A model generated the notes under the pieces. That model did no database searches. It was not told the origin of the DNA and saw only the letters and a list, made by a program, of their open reading frames with translations. From Combretum micranthum (taxonomy: Eukaryota > Streptophyta > Magnoliopsida > Myrtales > Combretaceae), in the NCBI GenBank assembly GCA_024138025.1, contig JAMXBD010000714.1, positions 372,001-436,000 on the forward strand: DNA of 64,000 nt, in the 5' to 3' direction. The number at the start of each line of letters is the position of its first letter. The stretch's first letter is position 1. This document shows positions 10,205-22,090 of the stretch, one piece after another. The position numbers were made by a program, and so were the translations under genes.

Positions 10205-11830
10205 ATTTTCACTAATAGCACTTGTACTTTTTCGATTATAATAAAAATGCACCTAAAAAATTTTTGTACCAAGAAAATACCTTAACTTTTTAAAAATTTT
10301 ACCAAAAGTACCTAAACTTTTTGAAAGTCTCTCTTCCAAAATATTTTTTTCTTGTCCACATTGGTTTTTTTTGTTATTTTTTATTTTTTTACTTTTCTCT
10401 CTTTCTCTCTCCTCTCTTTCCCTCTCTTCTTCTTCTTCTTCTTCTTCGTCCTCCTCCTCCTTCTTCTTCTTTAAATTAAAAAAAAAAAATTATAGAACTT
10501 GTTTTATAAAAGTTCAATTTTTTTACTTCTCTTCTCTCTCCTCTCTTCTTCTTCTTCTTATTCTTCTCCTCCTCCTCCTCCTCCTTCATCTTCTTCTTCT
10601 TTATAAACAAAAATTGCATAAATTTTTTAAATTTCCTTTTTTTTTTCCCTTCTCTCTTTCTCTTCTCTCTCCTCTCTCCTCCTTCTTCTTCTTTCTCCTC
10701 CTCCTCCTTCTTCATCATCATCATCTTATTCTTTAAATAAAAAAAAGAGCAATTTTTTTTAAAAGTTCGTTTTTTTTCTCTTCCCTCTCCTCTCTTCTTC
10801 TTTGACTTCTTCTTCTTCTTCCTACTCCTCCTCCTCCTCTTCCTTCACCATCATCTTAAAAAAAAAAAATTGCATAATTATTTTTAAAAAAGTTCGTTTT
10901 TTTTTCCTTGTTTTCTTTCTCTTTCTATTCTTTCTCCCCTCTTCTTCTTGTTCTTATTCTTTCTCCTCCTCCTCCTTCTTCTTTTTTATCATCTTGTTCT
11001 ACTTTAAAAAAATTTGCAAATTTATTTTAAAAAGTTCATTTTTTTTGTTTCCCCTCTCTCTTTCTTCTCTTCTTCTTCTTCTTTCTCCTCTTCCCCCTTC
11101 TTCTTCTTCTTCTTCTTCTTCATCCTCTTCTTGTTTAAAAAAAATGTAGTAAATCCTTATATAATGATGACAACAATAATCGACAAGTTGGGTGTGAATC
11201 TTGTGATTTCTTTGGTATTTAGGTGTTAATCTTGTGGTTTGAGCTTGCAGCACTTGTAGGTTATTGTTTTGGGTTTGTTGATGAGGTTCGAGAATGTGGT
11301 CTTAGAGAGATGTAATGAAGGAATCGAGACCTTTGTTAATGGTGGTCTTTTTTAGAGAGAGAGAGAGTTAGAGAGAGAAAATATAGTCGGGGAAGAAGAT
11401 CATTATAATAAGATAAAGATGATCCCTATATAGAGAAAGATCTCAACTTTGATTCATACTCCATGAACATTTTAATAGTTCTCAGATCTGAAAATTTATT
11501 TGTACTTATTTGCATTTCATAAAGACTTTGAAGATTTTGCAATTCCAATTTTGATTTGAGTATTTATTTGCATCTCTTCATGATAGATTATGTGTATGTG
11601 TTGTGATTTCCATATCTAAAAATTTCAATACAAAAGTTGGAACTTTCAAGCTCCATTAATGGCTTCCTACAAAAGAAGAGAAGAATGAGGAAGAGAGAGT
11701 GAGAGGAGAGAGAAAGAGCATAGGAAGTGAAAAAATAAAAAGTCCAACATAGACGAAAAGTTATTTTTAATCATTTTTTATTGCCACGTCCGCAAACTAA
11801 CAGAAAAATGGACGTTTTCTATCCAAATGT
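10205..11830. mobile_element. Probable long-inverted-repeat element containing the CT array
   Basis: The left flank around 10350-10430 (GTCCACATTGG, then TTATTTTTTTACTTTTCTCTC) is mirrored by the reverse complement of 11685-11765 (CGTCTATGTTGG, then TTTATTTTTTCAC and CTCTTTCTCTCTCCTCTC). This suggests a non-autonomous Mutator-like element with long, diverged inverted ends. The outer left edge coincides with the end of LTR similarity at about 10198. No transposase is present; exact ends and target duplication were not resolved. Confidence 0.4.
10380..11135. repeat. CT/CTT-rich tandem array, about five units of 110-145 bp
   Basis: Each unit has a long pyrimidine-only tract of TTC, CTC and TTCTT runs followed by an A-run/T-run spacer resembling AAAAATTGCATAATTTTT and AAAAGTTCGTTTTTTT. 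Spacers lie at about 10480-10520, 10605-10640, 10738-10775, 10858-10905 and 11004-11050. Long open frames on both strands here (poly-Ser/Leu/Phe on plus, poly-Glu/Lys on minus) are products of the repeat, not genes. Confidence 0.75.
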
Positions 11831-12310
11831 GCTTTTTTTTCTTTCTAGAAGTGGAAAGGAGTTGCAAAACCATTTTGGTGATGTCTGTGTTGGATCTGTT
11901 GGGTGCAAATTAAAATATATCAATCTGGAAGCATAAGTTAATGAAATGGAGACATAGAAAAGAAAATAGACAAAGACAAATTATCACATAATATAACAGC
12001 TGAACGTACAAAATGAGGATGTCACGAATGGAAGCTCCAAGCGGTGAAATAAAAAGACAAGAAGAAGTTAATAGAGGTTTGAAAAGTCAACTATTGTTGG
12101 CTATAAACTATGACATTAAAAATCTCTAGCACATATTCTTAATCTATGGACAACTGAGGTTCCAGAATTGACTTCAAAATTCTTCCATAAACAACCGTTA
12201 TATATTGCTTTAATGTTAAGCAAATTTTCACCGCCATCATAAATTGCGAATTATTATTTTTAACACCCCCACTTAATTTACAATTTTTAAACTTCTAATA
12301 GATTGGCTTT
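11831..12310. other. No recognisable feature
   Basis: AT-rich sequence without coding or terminal motifs that I can assign. Confidence 0.5.
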
Positions 12311-12311
12311 G

Positions 12312-12337
12312 ATATATATATATATATATATATATTT
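12312..12337. repeat. AT dinucleotide microsatellite
   Basis: An uninterrupted (AT)n run of about 24 bp. Confidence 0.8.
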
Positions 12338-12369
12338 TCGAGCCACTCTTTTAGATTAAATTTTGTCTT

Positions 12370-12650
12370 GATTTTCTTTAAAAAATTTTGCATTTTTACC
12401 TTCTTATCGATCTTTATAAAATAATCCTTGTTAGAATGATTGAGATTCCTACATCTTTTGCATTGAAAACAACAATCCTTGGAATCGTGCCCATATTTTC
12501 TTACATATTATGCACTAAGATAAATTATTTCTCATGTCTTCCTTTACCACGACCTTAGGAATTTTGATATCTACCACGTCCATGAGTAAAGGGAACTTCC
12601 ATTACTATTTTCATATCTATCTTGCCAGCTTCTTTGTTATGCCTACTAGG
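12370..12650 (-). pseudogene. Ty1/copia gag C-terminal fragment (zinc-knuckle region)
   Basis: Read on the minus strand across stops, a glycine/arginine-rich patch (GRGRYQ-like, about 12550-12600) is followed by YGHDSKDC and then CFQCKRCRNLNHS at about 12440-12500. This is the order of an RGG-like linker and paired CCHC knuckles near the end of a copia Gag. The first knuckle has lost a cysteine and frames shift, so it is dead. No LTR or pol was tied to it. Confidence 0.42.
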
Positions 12651-12699
12651 CCTTTAAAAATAGTAAACCAAGTTGAAAAATTGTCAAAATTTTCAATTT

Positions 12700-14248
12700 A
12701 CATCCTAAAATAATAAAATATCATTTTCCAAAATTTTAATGAAAAATAAATTCGTTTAATACATTAACTAGTATCACGAATCTTATGTGCCTAAGTGATC
12801 AATTTCCGTCTAGCATAAATAATAGCATATCTATTCGATTTCATCATTAAAAATCACTTAAAAAGTCACATAAAACATAATATATTCTATACCATTCCAT
12901 TTTCATCTTATTTGTATCACACATCCATCAATCATACAAGAAAAATGGAAAAATCAACATATTTCACTTAAGTGAAACAATACATAATATTTCACCTAAA
13001 TCATATATTTTATTTTCTCTATTTTTGCTATTATATCCTATTATTTGCTAATATATTTCATTATTTCACAAATTAATTAAAATACTTACTTATAGAAGCA
13101 ATGCAAAATTAAACCCTTCCCTACCTTACTCTTAGGTATTTGATGAAGCTCATTTTATTTCTGACCCAAAATCCATATTGAAATACCTAATTTCAAAAAG
13201 AAAATAGATATTAATAAGGTTTTTAGATGGGTAAAAGAATAGGTAAAGCATAGAAAATTTTGTACCTATTAGGCTTTCGATAGGGAAAATGGTGTGGTGC
13301 CGTTTTTGAGTTTGTTTTGAGAGTAAAATGTGATTAAATTTTCTGTTAAAAATTGAGTAGATGAAGGCTACTTCCTAGGGTTTCTTTAGGGTTAGTTTGC
13401 AAAAAGAAAAGTGGGAAAAAGAACAATGACAATAGTGGCACTTTAGAGAAGGTTCTAGAGCTTATGGATTGAGAAAAGGATAATTTTTGTATTTAAAATT
13501 CTGCTTGTTTTTGGAGGGTATATTTTGCACCATTCACTACATTTTCCTTACAATTTTTGCAAAATAAAAGTGGGATAAGGAGAAGGACATTAGGTGGCAA
13601 TGTTGGGAAGGTTCTAGAACTCTATCAGTTAGCAAAAGGACAATATTTGAATAAAAATTCTACTGAAAATTATTTAAGATAAAAATGGTGATATGTTAGG
13701 TTCTAGAAAGATTTTGGATAGGTTTAAAACTAAGATGTTTTGTGGGTTGGGTTGGCAATTTAATTAGGGTATTAAAATGTAATAAGAGTTTAAATGGGCT
13801 TAGAAAATAGCAAGATTAATTTAGGAATTTAATTTAACAAATTTGAAGATTGTGAAATAAATTTATCTAATTAGGTGGTTGGATATGTATTTGATTAAAA
13901 TTTAGTGTTGAGAAATTAGGTATTGAATTTGTAGGAGATTGTTGAAATTGGAAAAAATGGGAAAATAGGGAAATAATAATTTAGTTGGATGGCTAAATTG
14001 GTATTTGGGTTTGGTATAATTTATTTGGTATGGTGAAATAGAAAATTGATGTGGTTTAATCTCTATTTTCTTTTTAAATCAATTACTCGCTTGAATTTGC
14101 TAGTTCACCTAACAATAATATATAACTTAGTTAAATTATCTAGCACAAACTTTCTAGTTCATGTTCTAATTAGTTCAAAATTTTCCTTATTTTTATATTA
14201 TTTAATTCTCACTTTTTTAATTAACCTAGTGAAATTCGGGATATTTCA
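12700..14248 (-). repeat. Ty3/gypsy LTR remnant
   Basis: The right edge is well supported: plus-strand GGATATTTCA at 14239-14248 is followed by a pyrimidine tract (TTCTTCCCTT) and then TTTCATCCTCGAAACTTACC. This matches the arrangement directly inside the Tekay-type 3' LTR at 38733 (TTTCA, pyrimidine tract, TTTCGTCCTCGAAATTTAGCTTACC). The LTR therefore reads from 14248 leftward. Its far end was not found; the left coordinate is approximate. Confidence 0.45.
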
Positions 14249-14661
14249 TTATTCTTCCCTTAAAATATGTTTCATCCTCGAAACTTACCTGATTACTTTT
14301 AAGTTGTTAACATCTCACATTAGGTTTGAATTTATTTTCAAAGATAATGAGTAATTTTTCATGTGTTTACCACGTCTTATGTTGCTCTACTCTAGTGATC
14401 TTTGGATCAAGCTTAGTTGTTACGTTTCATTCACGATGAAAGTTGCACTATTTTGGTTGTCATTTGCATAGGGCAAAGCTATGTATTAATATATATAGAC
14501 ACATCATTTTGCTTCTTTTAATTGACATATTTGTTTGATATTTCTCACCATTTTCTTAATCGTGGAGTGTGTTCATTCATTTATAGGCAACTATTTATCG
14601 TATTCATTTGCTATTTCACTATTTATTTAGCTTTTTATTTCTTTATCTTTTGATAAGTAGA
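14249..14661 (-). other. Short 3' internal trace of a Ty3/gypsy element, then unassigned sequence
   Basis: The polypurine-tract region and a 'CTCGAAAC' block follow the LTR, but integrase residues cannot be read with confidence. The remainder up to the CACTA end is unassigned. The open frame at 14046-14354 spans LTR and internal sequence and is not a gene. Confidence 0.35.
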
Positions 14662-14960
14662 TTTTACAAGAAAAATAACCTTTAGAGACAGAAATTTATA
14701 TCTCTAAAAGTAGAAATTCTATCCCTGAAGGATTTTAGAGACAAAATTTTATCACAAATTTTTGTCACAAAAATCATCGTTAATTCTATTTGCGACTGAA
14801 TTTAAAATCCATTGCAAATTTTGTGATGAAAAATCTTTCTAACTCTTATGAATTCTATTGCTAATTAGTCATCAAAATTTACAACCAAAAAAATTTAGAG
14901 ACAATATTTTCTATTGCAAATCTGTCTCTATTATGTATAATTTTTTTTCAAATTTTTGTT
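14662..14960 (+). mobile_element. CACTA (En/Spm) transposon terminus with subterminal repeats
   Basis: TTTTACAAGAAAAATAACC resembles the conserved CACTACAAGAAAA end, with the first bases degraded. It is followed by alternating 'TTTAGAGACAGAAATTT', 'ATCTCTAAAAG' and 'TTTAGAGACAAAATTT' motifs, the subterminal repeats of this superfamily. A Transposase_24-type pseudogene starts about 760 bp inside, which supports the call. The opposite end was not found. Confidence 0.6.
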
Positions 14961-17508
14961 GCAAATTTTTTTAAGTTTCTTTTGAGTAAATTAAATTAAA
15001 TTTATTAATTTAGCAAATATGTCTTTGAAATAATTTTCATGGCAAATAAAAAATTCATTATTTATAAATTATGTTGCAAATTCTATCTCTATTTAATACA
15101 ATATTATAATGTAAAATCCTATTTATTCATAATTTATATATCAAATCTGTCTTAATTCACAATATATTCATTTCCGATTTCTTTCCTTTTGTAATCTCTA
15201 TCCTTCTTATATATACATGAAATGAATTAGATAATAGTAAATCTCCTCTCAAAAACTTTCATCAAAATAACCCATGAGAGTACTCATACATTCAATTATC
15301 AAGAGTCCAAACATATAACACAAAATCAAAACCAGTCAACATACAATCCAAGAAGTAGTAATAATAAAAGTGCTAAAATAACCCAACAATCCAACAAAAG
15401 TTGCAAAGTTTGCATAAGAAATGTCACAAAAAGTATGTCAAGATCTTTGCCCTCGAAGCTTGATAAGTTCGGCTAACAAACTTTCCATATGATTTTTCAA
15501 TTCTGCCATAAATTCTTCTTCTCTTTTCTCTAATCTAGTTTAGAACTCTTGTTCCCTCTTTTCCATTTGTTTTTGCTCTCTTGTCTCCATTTTTTCCTAC
15601 AACTCCTTCTCTCTCTTTTCCATTCATTCTTGCATATCTTGTTGCATTTTTTCTAATATCACTCCAAGTTTTTCTTAAGTAATGATGGATGATGATAAAT
15701 CATCATAACTTGAACTATAAGTAGATGGACTTCTATTACTCCTATCTTAGTTATGTGATTTTTCTCTAACTCCAAATCTAAATAACCTCCCATGACTAGG
15801 ACCTCCGATTACTTCTATCCATGCATCTGAATCAAAGCTAGGAAGTGATGATGAATCTTCACCATATTTTGCTTTTAATGACTGTGTATTTTTCCTAAAG
15901 TAACCCATTTAACATTCTAGATATTAGATGTTCTTAAAAATTAAATCAAGGATGTAAATTAATAACAAAATAAACTTACAATGACAATCTTTGACTTCTT
16001 GTCCATATATTCACCCAAACCATTCTCTTTCCTATGTGTACGATCAAATAGTTCGAGTTGAGAAATGGATTGCTTCAAAGTGTTTTCCTACACTAATAAT
16101 ATTTACTCATCCCAAAAATTGTTATTTTTAAACAAATATATAGTACTTAGAGTGTATATTACATCTAAATAGCTAAAGATAGAGGATTATGTTCATCCTT
16201 TTACGATGCAAGGAAAATGAAATGGAACCTCTTGAATGTTTTGAAATGGAACCTTCTTTAATTGTAAGTCGATTGTTACGTGCTGCTTTAGATTTCTTCT
16301 CCCATTTAGAGTCATTCCTATCATGTCCCAAAAGGTACCCTAAATGTAATAGTCCGCCGCATACCATACGAGACTTAGGAATCACTACCACAATCATTCA
16401 GAAGTCTAGTATTAGATGCAAGACATTCCCTTACGACAATAGAATACTCTAGCAATTGGAGATATATAGTTTAATTTGATAGAAAAAGCATAAAAATACA
16501 AACCATAGATATTCAGGATTATAAATAAAAACCAAGGGGCATTCCCCCTACAAACGAATAATAAGTTCAAATAATAGCTTTTGACATCAACTTAAGTATT
16601 TAGGGTTTCCTCTGAAAGTCTATACAAAAGCTGAACATAAACTTCTAAGGGAAACTCCTATTCTTGCTTTACTTGAGATGACAAATTCTTGGGTCGCAAC
16701 TACAGATAAGGGAATTGCAACAAAAAGAAGATATGGGGGTATAAGCTATACTAGCTTAGTGAGTAAATACTTCCGTAATATACGTATCCAACAATTTCAT
16801 ACAATCAAGTTGTTTTAATCATCTATATGAAATGCAACGAACAACATGGGCATACAAGACATATGATCAAACCGGAAATCATATGTTGAATGGATTTGCG
16901 CCCTCCATTCGGGGTTAGTAGATTAAAGAATCCTACGGTATTAACTTTAAATTTATTGTTCCGTTTTATGGTTCACGGGCAACCTATTAACTGTACCGTT
17001 TTATGGATTATGGTCAACCCATTTCATTCATATAGTTTATGGATCATGGGTAACTGGCATTATTAAATGCACCATCCCCAACGTGAAATGATTATGTCCA
17101 TATTACTTGTTAATCCGAGTAATCATTAATACAATTTCATAGGTGACCAAGCAATTCGCAGACAATTATAATCATGGCATATGGACATCCATCAATTAAT
17201 CACCGGTTCCGATATACTTAACATTTTTTTTCTCAATACATCAAGAAAACATACATAATCCCATAATCGCCCATCATGCATTTCCATTTTTATCTTTGCC
17301 TATCACTCTAATGCAACTATGAATTATAAACACACTAAGGAATCGTAAATAGGAAGTATGACTCACTCGGCCATGGCAAAGAATCCTTCGATTCGAAATC
17401 ACCTAAACGAAATAAATACCCCAAATGAGTATTTCAAACCATAACTAATCCTAACTTAACAAACAAAACTTTCAAGTTCACAATTTTCGTAGCTAGAGGA
17501 AATTCCAA

Positions 17509-17537
17509 CTTAAAACAACCATAACTTGGTCATTTTA
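17509..17537. promoter_or_regulatory. 29-bp imperfect palindrome in LTR B
   Basis: The same TTAAAA...TTTTAA dyad as in LTR A; here the left arm reads AACAACCA, so one arm is degraded while total length is kept. Confidence 0.5.
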
Positions 17538-19155
17538 ACTCGGAATTTAGCATATAAGTAGTAGATTTCTATCTACTTTGAAAGATCTACCTAATTCTAA
17601 TGTTATTCATAAGTTTTGAAAACTTTTAGGTCTCAAAAAGTTTGGATCAGTTCTGGTCAATAGGTAAAAATCATGTTTCCGAAATTGTTTTGTGAAAACT
17701 TACATTGTTTCTACCGTTCATATTAAATGTACATGCAATATCAACAAGTTAATATCATGAATGACATGTTATGAGTTATCTATATGTATGTTCTTGATGA
17801 TATTTGGTTTAAAAGAACTTTTAGATAAATTTCACTTTGCGAAAACTACAAGAATACTTGATTTAGAGAAACCAGTTTTGTTTCTTGAAAAATCATCCTT
17901 GTTTTTACTAAAATAAAGCCTTGATGACCTATATGCCTGAGGAATTTCTTCATTTGGGAGTTGGAAAATAAATGTTTAAATGGGAGTCTTGCCTAGTTAC
18001 GAATTTTACAAGAATTGTTGGTGATGAAAATAGAGTTTGATTTATGTGTTGAAACTTTTCCTTTGTTTTAGAAATATTCTTTGATAAAATTCATTTGTTC
18101 TTGTCACAATTAAATCCTTACTATACCTATTCCCAAAGGCTTTCCCTTCTCAATTAAAATTCTCATTTTGGAATTTGAAAATAGGTGTTTAAATGTGGCT
18201 ATTTTCTAAATCCGAATTTTGTAATTTGTTTTGAGATTATTTCTTGGCTAAAACTCATTTGATCTTTCTAAAATTGAGTCCTAATCAAACCTATTCCCGA
18301 AGGCTTCCATTTTTTTTTTAATAAAACTCTTATTTTGGGGTTGGAAAATAGGTTTTTACACATTAACTCCTCCTAATTACGAATTTTATGTTCTTGTTGG
18401 AGTTGAGACAAAGTTCTAATTTAACTCTTGCAAACCTTTCTTATTTTGAAAATATCTCTTAGTAGAACTAGATTTAACTCATCAAAATCATTTCTTTATG
18501 ATGCCTATTCCATAAGCCTTTCATATTTGATATAAAATCCTCATTTTGGAATTGGAAAATAGGTTTTCACAATAGGTGTCTTTATAAATCCGAATTTCAA
18601 AAATTATTTTTGATGGGAAAAAAAATAGATATTGAGCTTTTGGCAACATCCTCATTATTACCATCATACTACAAGTCTTTTATTCACATAAAACAAATTT
18701 TTATGACATCTATATACTGAAAACAAAATAGGAATATGATGACATTTATGTTATGGATGCAAATGCAAGCTTGGAAGCCTTAGATCATATTCAAAGCTTC
18801 CCAAGACTAGAAAGACTAGTCTCAAGAGTTAGATTAGCATATTGATGATATTAAATGCATGAAATGCAACTTAAATCATTATGATGATGAGATATATTCA
18901 TAAAAATATCAACAAGAAGATATATAACAAGAGGAATAACTAAAAAAAAAAAAAAATCCACAACCTTGTGATGGCATGAAAATCATGTACAAGTGTTTCC
19001 ACATCCCTTACCTAAAGCTTATGGGAATTTTTTATGGAATCACACATGTATAATCTTGTTATTTCATGTTTTGTATGTGGTGAGATTTAAATCTATTACC
19101 TAATGAGTGTTTGAATAAGAGAACTTGAAAAAAAATTTATGTGTGTAGAGAGAGA

Positions 19156-19179
19156 GGGGGGGGGGGGGGGGGGGGGGGG
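19156..19179. repeat. Run of 24 G
   Basis: A homopolymer within LTR B, about 120 bp downstream of the TATA box on the sense (minus) strand, where it would be transcribed as poly-C. Its length may be affected by sequencing or assembly. Confidence 0.7.
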
Positions 19180-19297
19180 AGGTGGGGTGTTGTGGGGTGT
19201 CACAGCAAGTAAGGGGAGAGAGAGAGAGAGAGAAAACAAAATGTAAGAGTTTTGTTAAGTGAAAAAGAAAGAAAGTGAAATGTAAAAGACATGAAGG

Positions 19298-19307
19298 GGT
19301 ATTTATA
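19298..19307 (-). promoter_or_regulatory. TATA box of LTR B
   Basis: The minus strand reads TATAAATACC, identical to LTR A and LTR E at the matching place. Confidence 0.6.
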
Positions 19308-20400
19308 GAGAATGGGATTAGTGTTTGTGTTAATTAAATAAAAAAAAAAATAAAACAAATAGAGAGAGTACAAGAGGGTACCGGTTTGGAAAAATGGGGG
19401 AGGGAGAGAGCTATGTGTGTTGTGTTGTGTAAGATTTTAAATTTAATTAAGTAATTTTAGTAATAAAATTGTATAGAAAAGTAAATTATAAGAGATAGGA
19501 TGTAAGGATGTAAGAATAGAGTATGACTGGTTGTACTTGGTGAAAAGTAATGATTACAAATCAAAAGTAGATTAGATAATTAAATTACCGGTAGTAATGA
19601 AAATATGATAAAAAGACTATAACCGTAATTTTTATAAACTGAAAAATTCTTATAATTATATTTTTGAATTCCTTATTAAATGTCAGTTATAAAGAGTCCT
19701 CCGGAATATTTTTCTATTTTTGAGTACTAGGGACTGGTTTTTGACAATAGATCCCAATCGGGTTTGAAACAGATAAATTTCTCCAAAATCTAATCTTTTT
19801 ATGTTTCGATTTATTATTTAGGACTATATTCTAAAGCTAACTCATTTTTATTGTTCCAACGTTTTGTTCTCGATATTGCCGGACTTAGGTTCTTAGGTTC
19901 CATACTAGCCTTAAGCATTCTTTTTAGGGTTCCAATTTCTGATTCCGATTTCCGAAACCGAGTTTGGTTTGCTAAGAAAACGAGGGCTTACAATTCCAAT
20001 AGTCATCAATTAACTTATCCCATACTTTAGGCGGCATCCAGGTAGGTCCATTTCCCTTTGCATCCTCTACTTTTTGTTTGTCAGACTTTACACATGCTTC
20101 CCTTCTAGCTCGATTAAGTACATCACTAAATCGTCTGGATATTATAGCATTCCATACTTCCTTTATCTTATACTCATCTATTGGAACCCAAGTATATCAT
20201 TTCTAAAATTCATCAAATGTGATTATTATTAGTTACAAGTTTAGCAAAAATACACAACCGAATCAATTTTGCTTGCTTAAAATAAGTCACATAATACTTC
20301 CTTATCTTTAATACTAAGTTTCTTCCAAGGTGGGCATGTAGTTTGAAAACTTCCTTTGATAGCATTAATAATAGCTCGCGGCGCTTCAACATCATCAAAA

Positions 20401-22090
20401 CTATAAAGTAGAAATTATAAGAGTAATTATAATATGGTCATGTATTGATTCGACCATATTCAATGTTGAAATATGTAATCAAATATGTTTTGGCATGTTA
20501 TGTTGATTTAGGTAGTAATTGGTTTCTAAATATCAATAAAAGTTAATTATAGGATTATTTAAGACTAGACAACATGTGTTGAAAAAATTAATATATCATA
20601 TGTGTTGGAAAAAGCCAATTTATTATGGTGAGTAAATCCTTTTATTAGATAAAGTAAATAAAGAAAACAGAAACCAGCAAGATTAGATATTTCTATCCAA
20701 TGTTCATCATTTAAACTGAAAGCAAATAATTTTGTGATTGCATTCCCAATTATTCATCATTTAAATTTAACTCTAATTCATAATAATTGCATAATGTTCC
20801 CTTTCTGGATAAAATTTTTTCTTAATTATACATCACAAAATAAGCATATGAATTGCAGTTAAGTAGCCTGTACAAAAATTAAAAGGCATGAAGATGGTGT
20901 TCGCAATTAACAAAAATTTGGGATTTAGAAAACTGGGGGTCTATCAGCAAATCACGCTGTGTACTCGTACCACTATTTAAAACCAACTGCAGTTATGGAT
21001 TCTCAAGAGCTACTGCACGTATGCATCAAGGACATATTATAGTTCTAAGGAATGTTAACTGCATCTCGAATTCAATTTGTCTCACATCTTAGAAGCCAAT
21101 GAAGTCATTTCTAATGTCCTTGTTTATCTTATATCAAAATAAGACTGCAAATTTTGAATAATAAAACAATTACTAGATGTAATTAATATTATAACAAACT
21201 CCACTCCCCAGAGTTTAGGGGTGATGAATTTCCCAGTAGTAGAAGTCAAATATAATTGATCATCAAAGGACACGAATATGTCTGCAGCTGTGTTTCTGCA
21301 GAGCAATGTTTATGCATACATTCCTCAAGCCCTTTTTTTTTTTTTTGGGGGGGGGGCGGGTTGTGGTTCCTCAAGCTTGTTGACAAGACATTTTCCTTAA
21401 ATTTTTAGAAGTAGTACTGTAGCACCAGGTGAAATAACCGTACAATAGTCTTAACTAGATAATTATTCTATCTGGTTTGCATCGACCACACTTTAAGGCT
21501 TTGATGAAATGAGAAACGAAATGCTTTTTCACAATATTGAGAGTGCATCAAGGGTTTAAATCGAAAAATCTGCAATAGTTGGAAAATGAAAGGTAAAAGA
21601 ATCTAAAATGCGAGAGCTATCCACCATGTCGTCACAGTTTTTTCAGGCTAAGAATTAAAATGGAGCTATAGTAGAGATCCTAACATAACCTCCAATAAAT
21701 GAGGGCAATTAGAATTCCCTCTATCAAAGAGGTTGACAAAAATATTCAGTGACTCTCTTTCTGCCAGAATTTTAGATTTTAAAACATTCCAAATCCAGGG
21801 ATTGTTTCATATTCATTAGTAATTTAACATCCAATAAATGAAAAACAATTATAATTCCCTCTATCGAAGAAGTTGACGAAAATATTCAGTGACTCTCTCT
21901 CTATCAGATTTTTGGATTTTAAAACATTCAAAATCCAGGGACTGTTTCATATTCATCAGTTTGTACAACAACTTATGCAGATTCAAAAAATTTTCCACAA
22001 GGAAAGCATGACTTCTGTTTTATTTCTAAACTATAGACTTCGCAGTATGAGAGAATAGCTCAATTAACTTCTCAAAGGAATTCAACTTAC
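20401..22090. other. Low-repeat stretch, no confident gene
   Basis: This is the least transposon-like part of the window. It may hold intron or 3' sequence of the candidate exon at 22091-22152. A frame on the minus strand at about 21186-21300 contains SFDDQLYLTSTTGKFITPKLW, preceded by CTGCAG, and a later TTTGCAG precedes YFDIR-stop; I recognise neither. It also holds a T14G10 tract (21333-21356) and a 139-bp tandem duplication. Confidence 0.35.
21691..21968. repeat. Two-copy tandem duplication, 139-bp period
   Basis: Unit 1 (21691-21829) and unit 2 (21830-21968) both begin TCCAATAAATGA and share ATATTCAGTGACTCTCT and AATCCAGGGA, with several substitutions. Confidence 0.75.

Larger units (their letters stand above)
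16319..19992 (-). mobile_element. Solo LTR B of the TGTCACGCCCC family
   Basis: The element starts TATCATGTCCCAAAAGG (TG mutated to TA) and ends ACGAGGGCTTACA. It is flanked by ATTCC at 16314-16318 and 19993-19997. Sense is minus, with TATAAATACC at 19298-19307. It carries the 29-bp dyad (17509-17537), the hairpin (18773-18801) and a run of 24 G at 19156-19179. It lies inside the Transposase_24-type gene; the codons on either side join in frame once one ATTCC is removed. Repeated 'CCTATTCCCGAAGGCTT' and 'GTTGGAAAATAGG' blocks (17900-18560) show internal tandem expansion. Confidence 0.9.
15425..20400 (-). pseudogene. Transposase_24-type (Ptta/En/Spm) protein, CACTA-associated, interrupted
   Basis: This protein family accompanies CACTA transposons; its exact role is not settled. 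Reading minus from 20400: an N-terminal block with PPWKKLSIKDKEVLCDLF (about 20285-20395); a block with EVWNAIISRRFSDVLNRARR (about 20100-20200); WMPPKVWDKLIDDYW (about 20000-20045); then, after solo LTR B, KWEKKSKAARNNRL and a GSISF block (about 16215-16313). An exon-like LFDRTHRKENG block follows at 15985-16080, AWIEVIGGPSHGRLFRFG at about 15775-15840, and a C-terminal Glu/Lys/Met-rich coiled coil to the stop at about 15430. At least five in-frame stops lie in the last exon and a frame break near 20220-20280. Clearly a pseudogene, but domain identity is strong. Confidence 0.8.

Noticed and set aside
10371..11253. Long open frames on both strands in the CT array, including poly-Glu/Lys and poly-Ser/Phe proteins
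   Set aside because: Their composition is dictated by triplet-like repeats, they overlap on both strands, and none shows a domain or start context.
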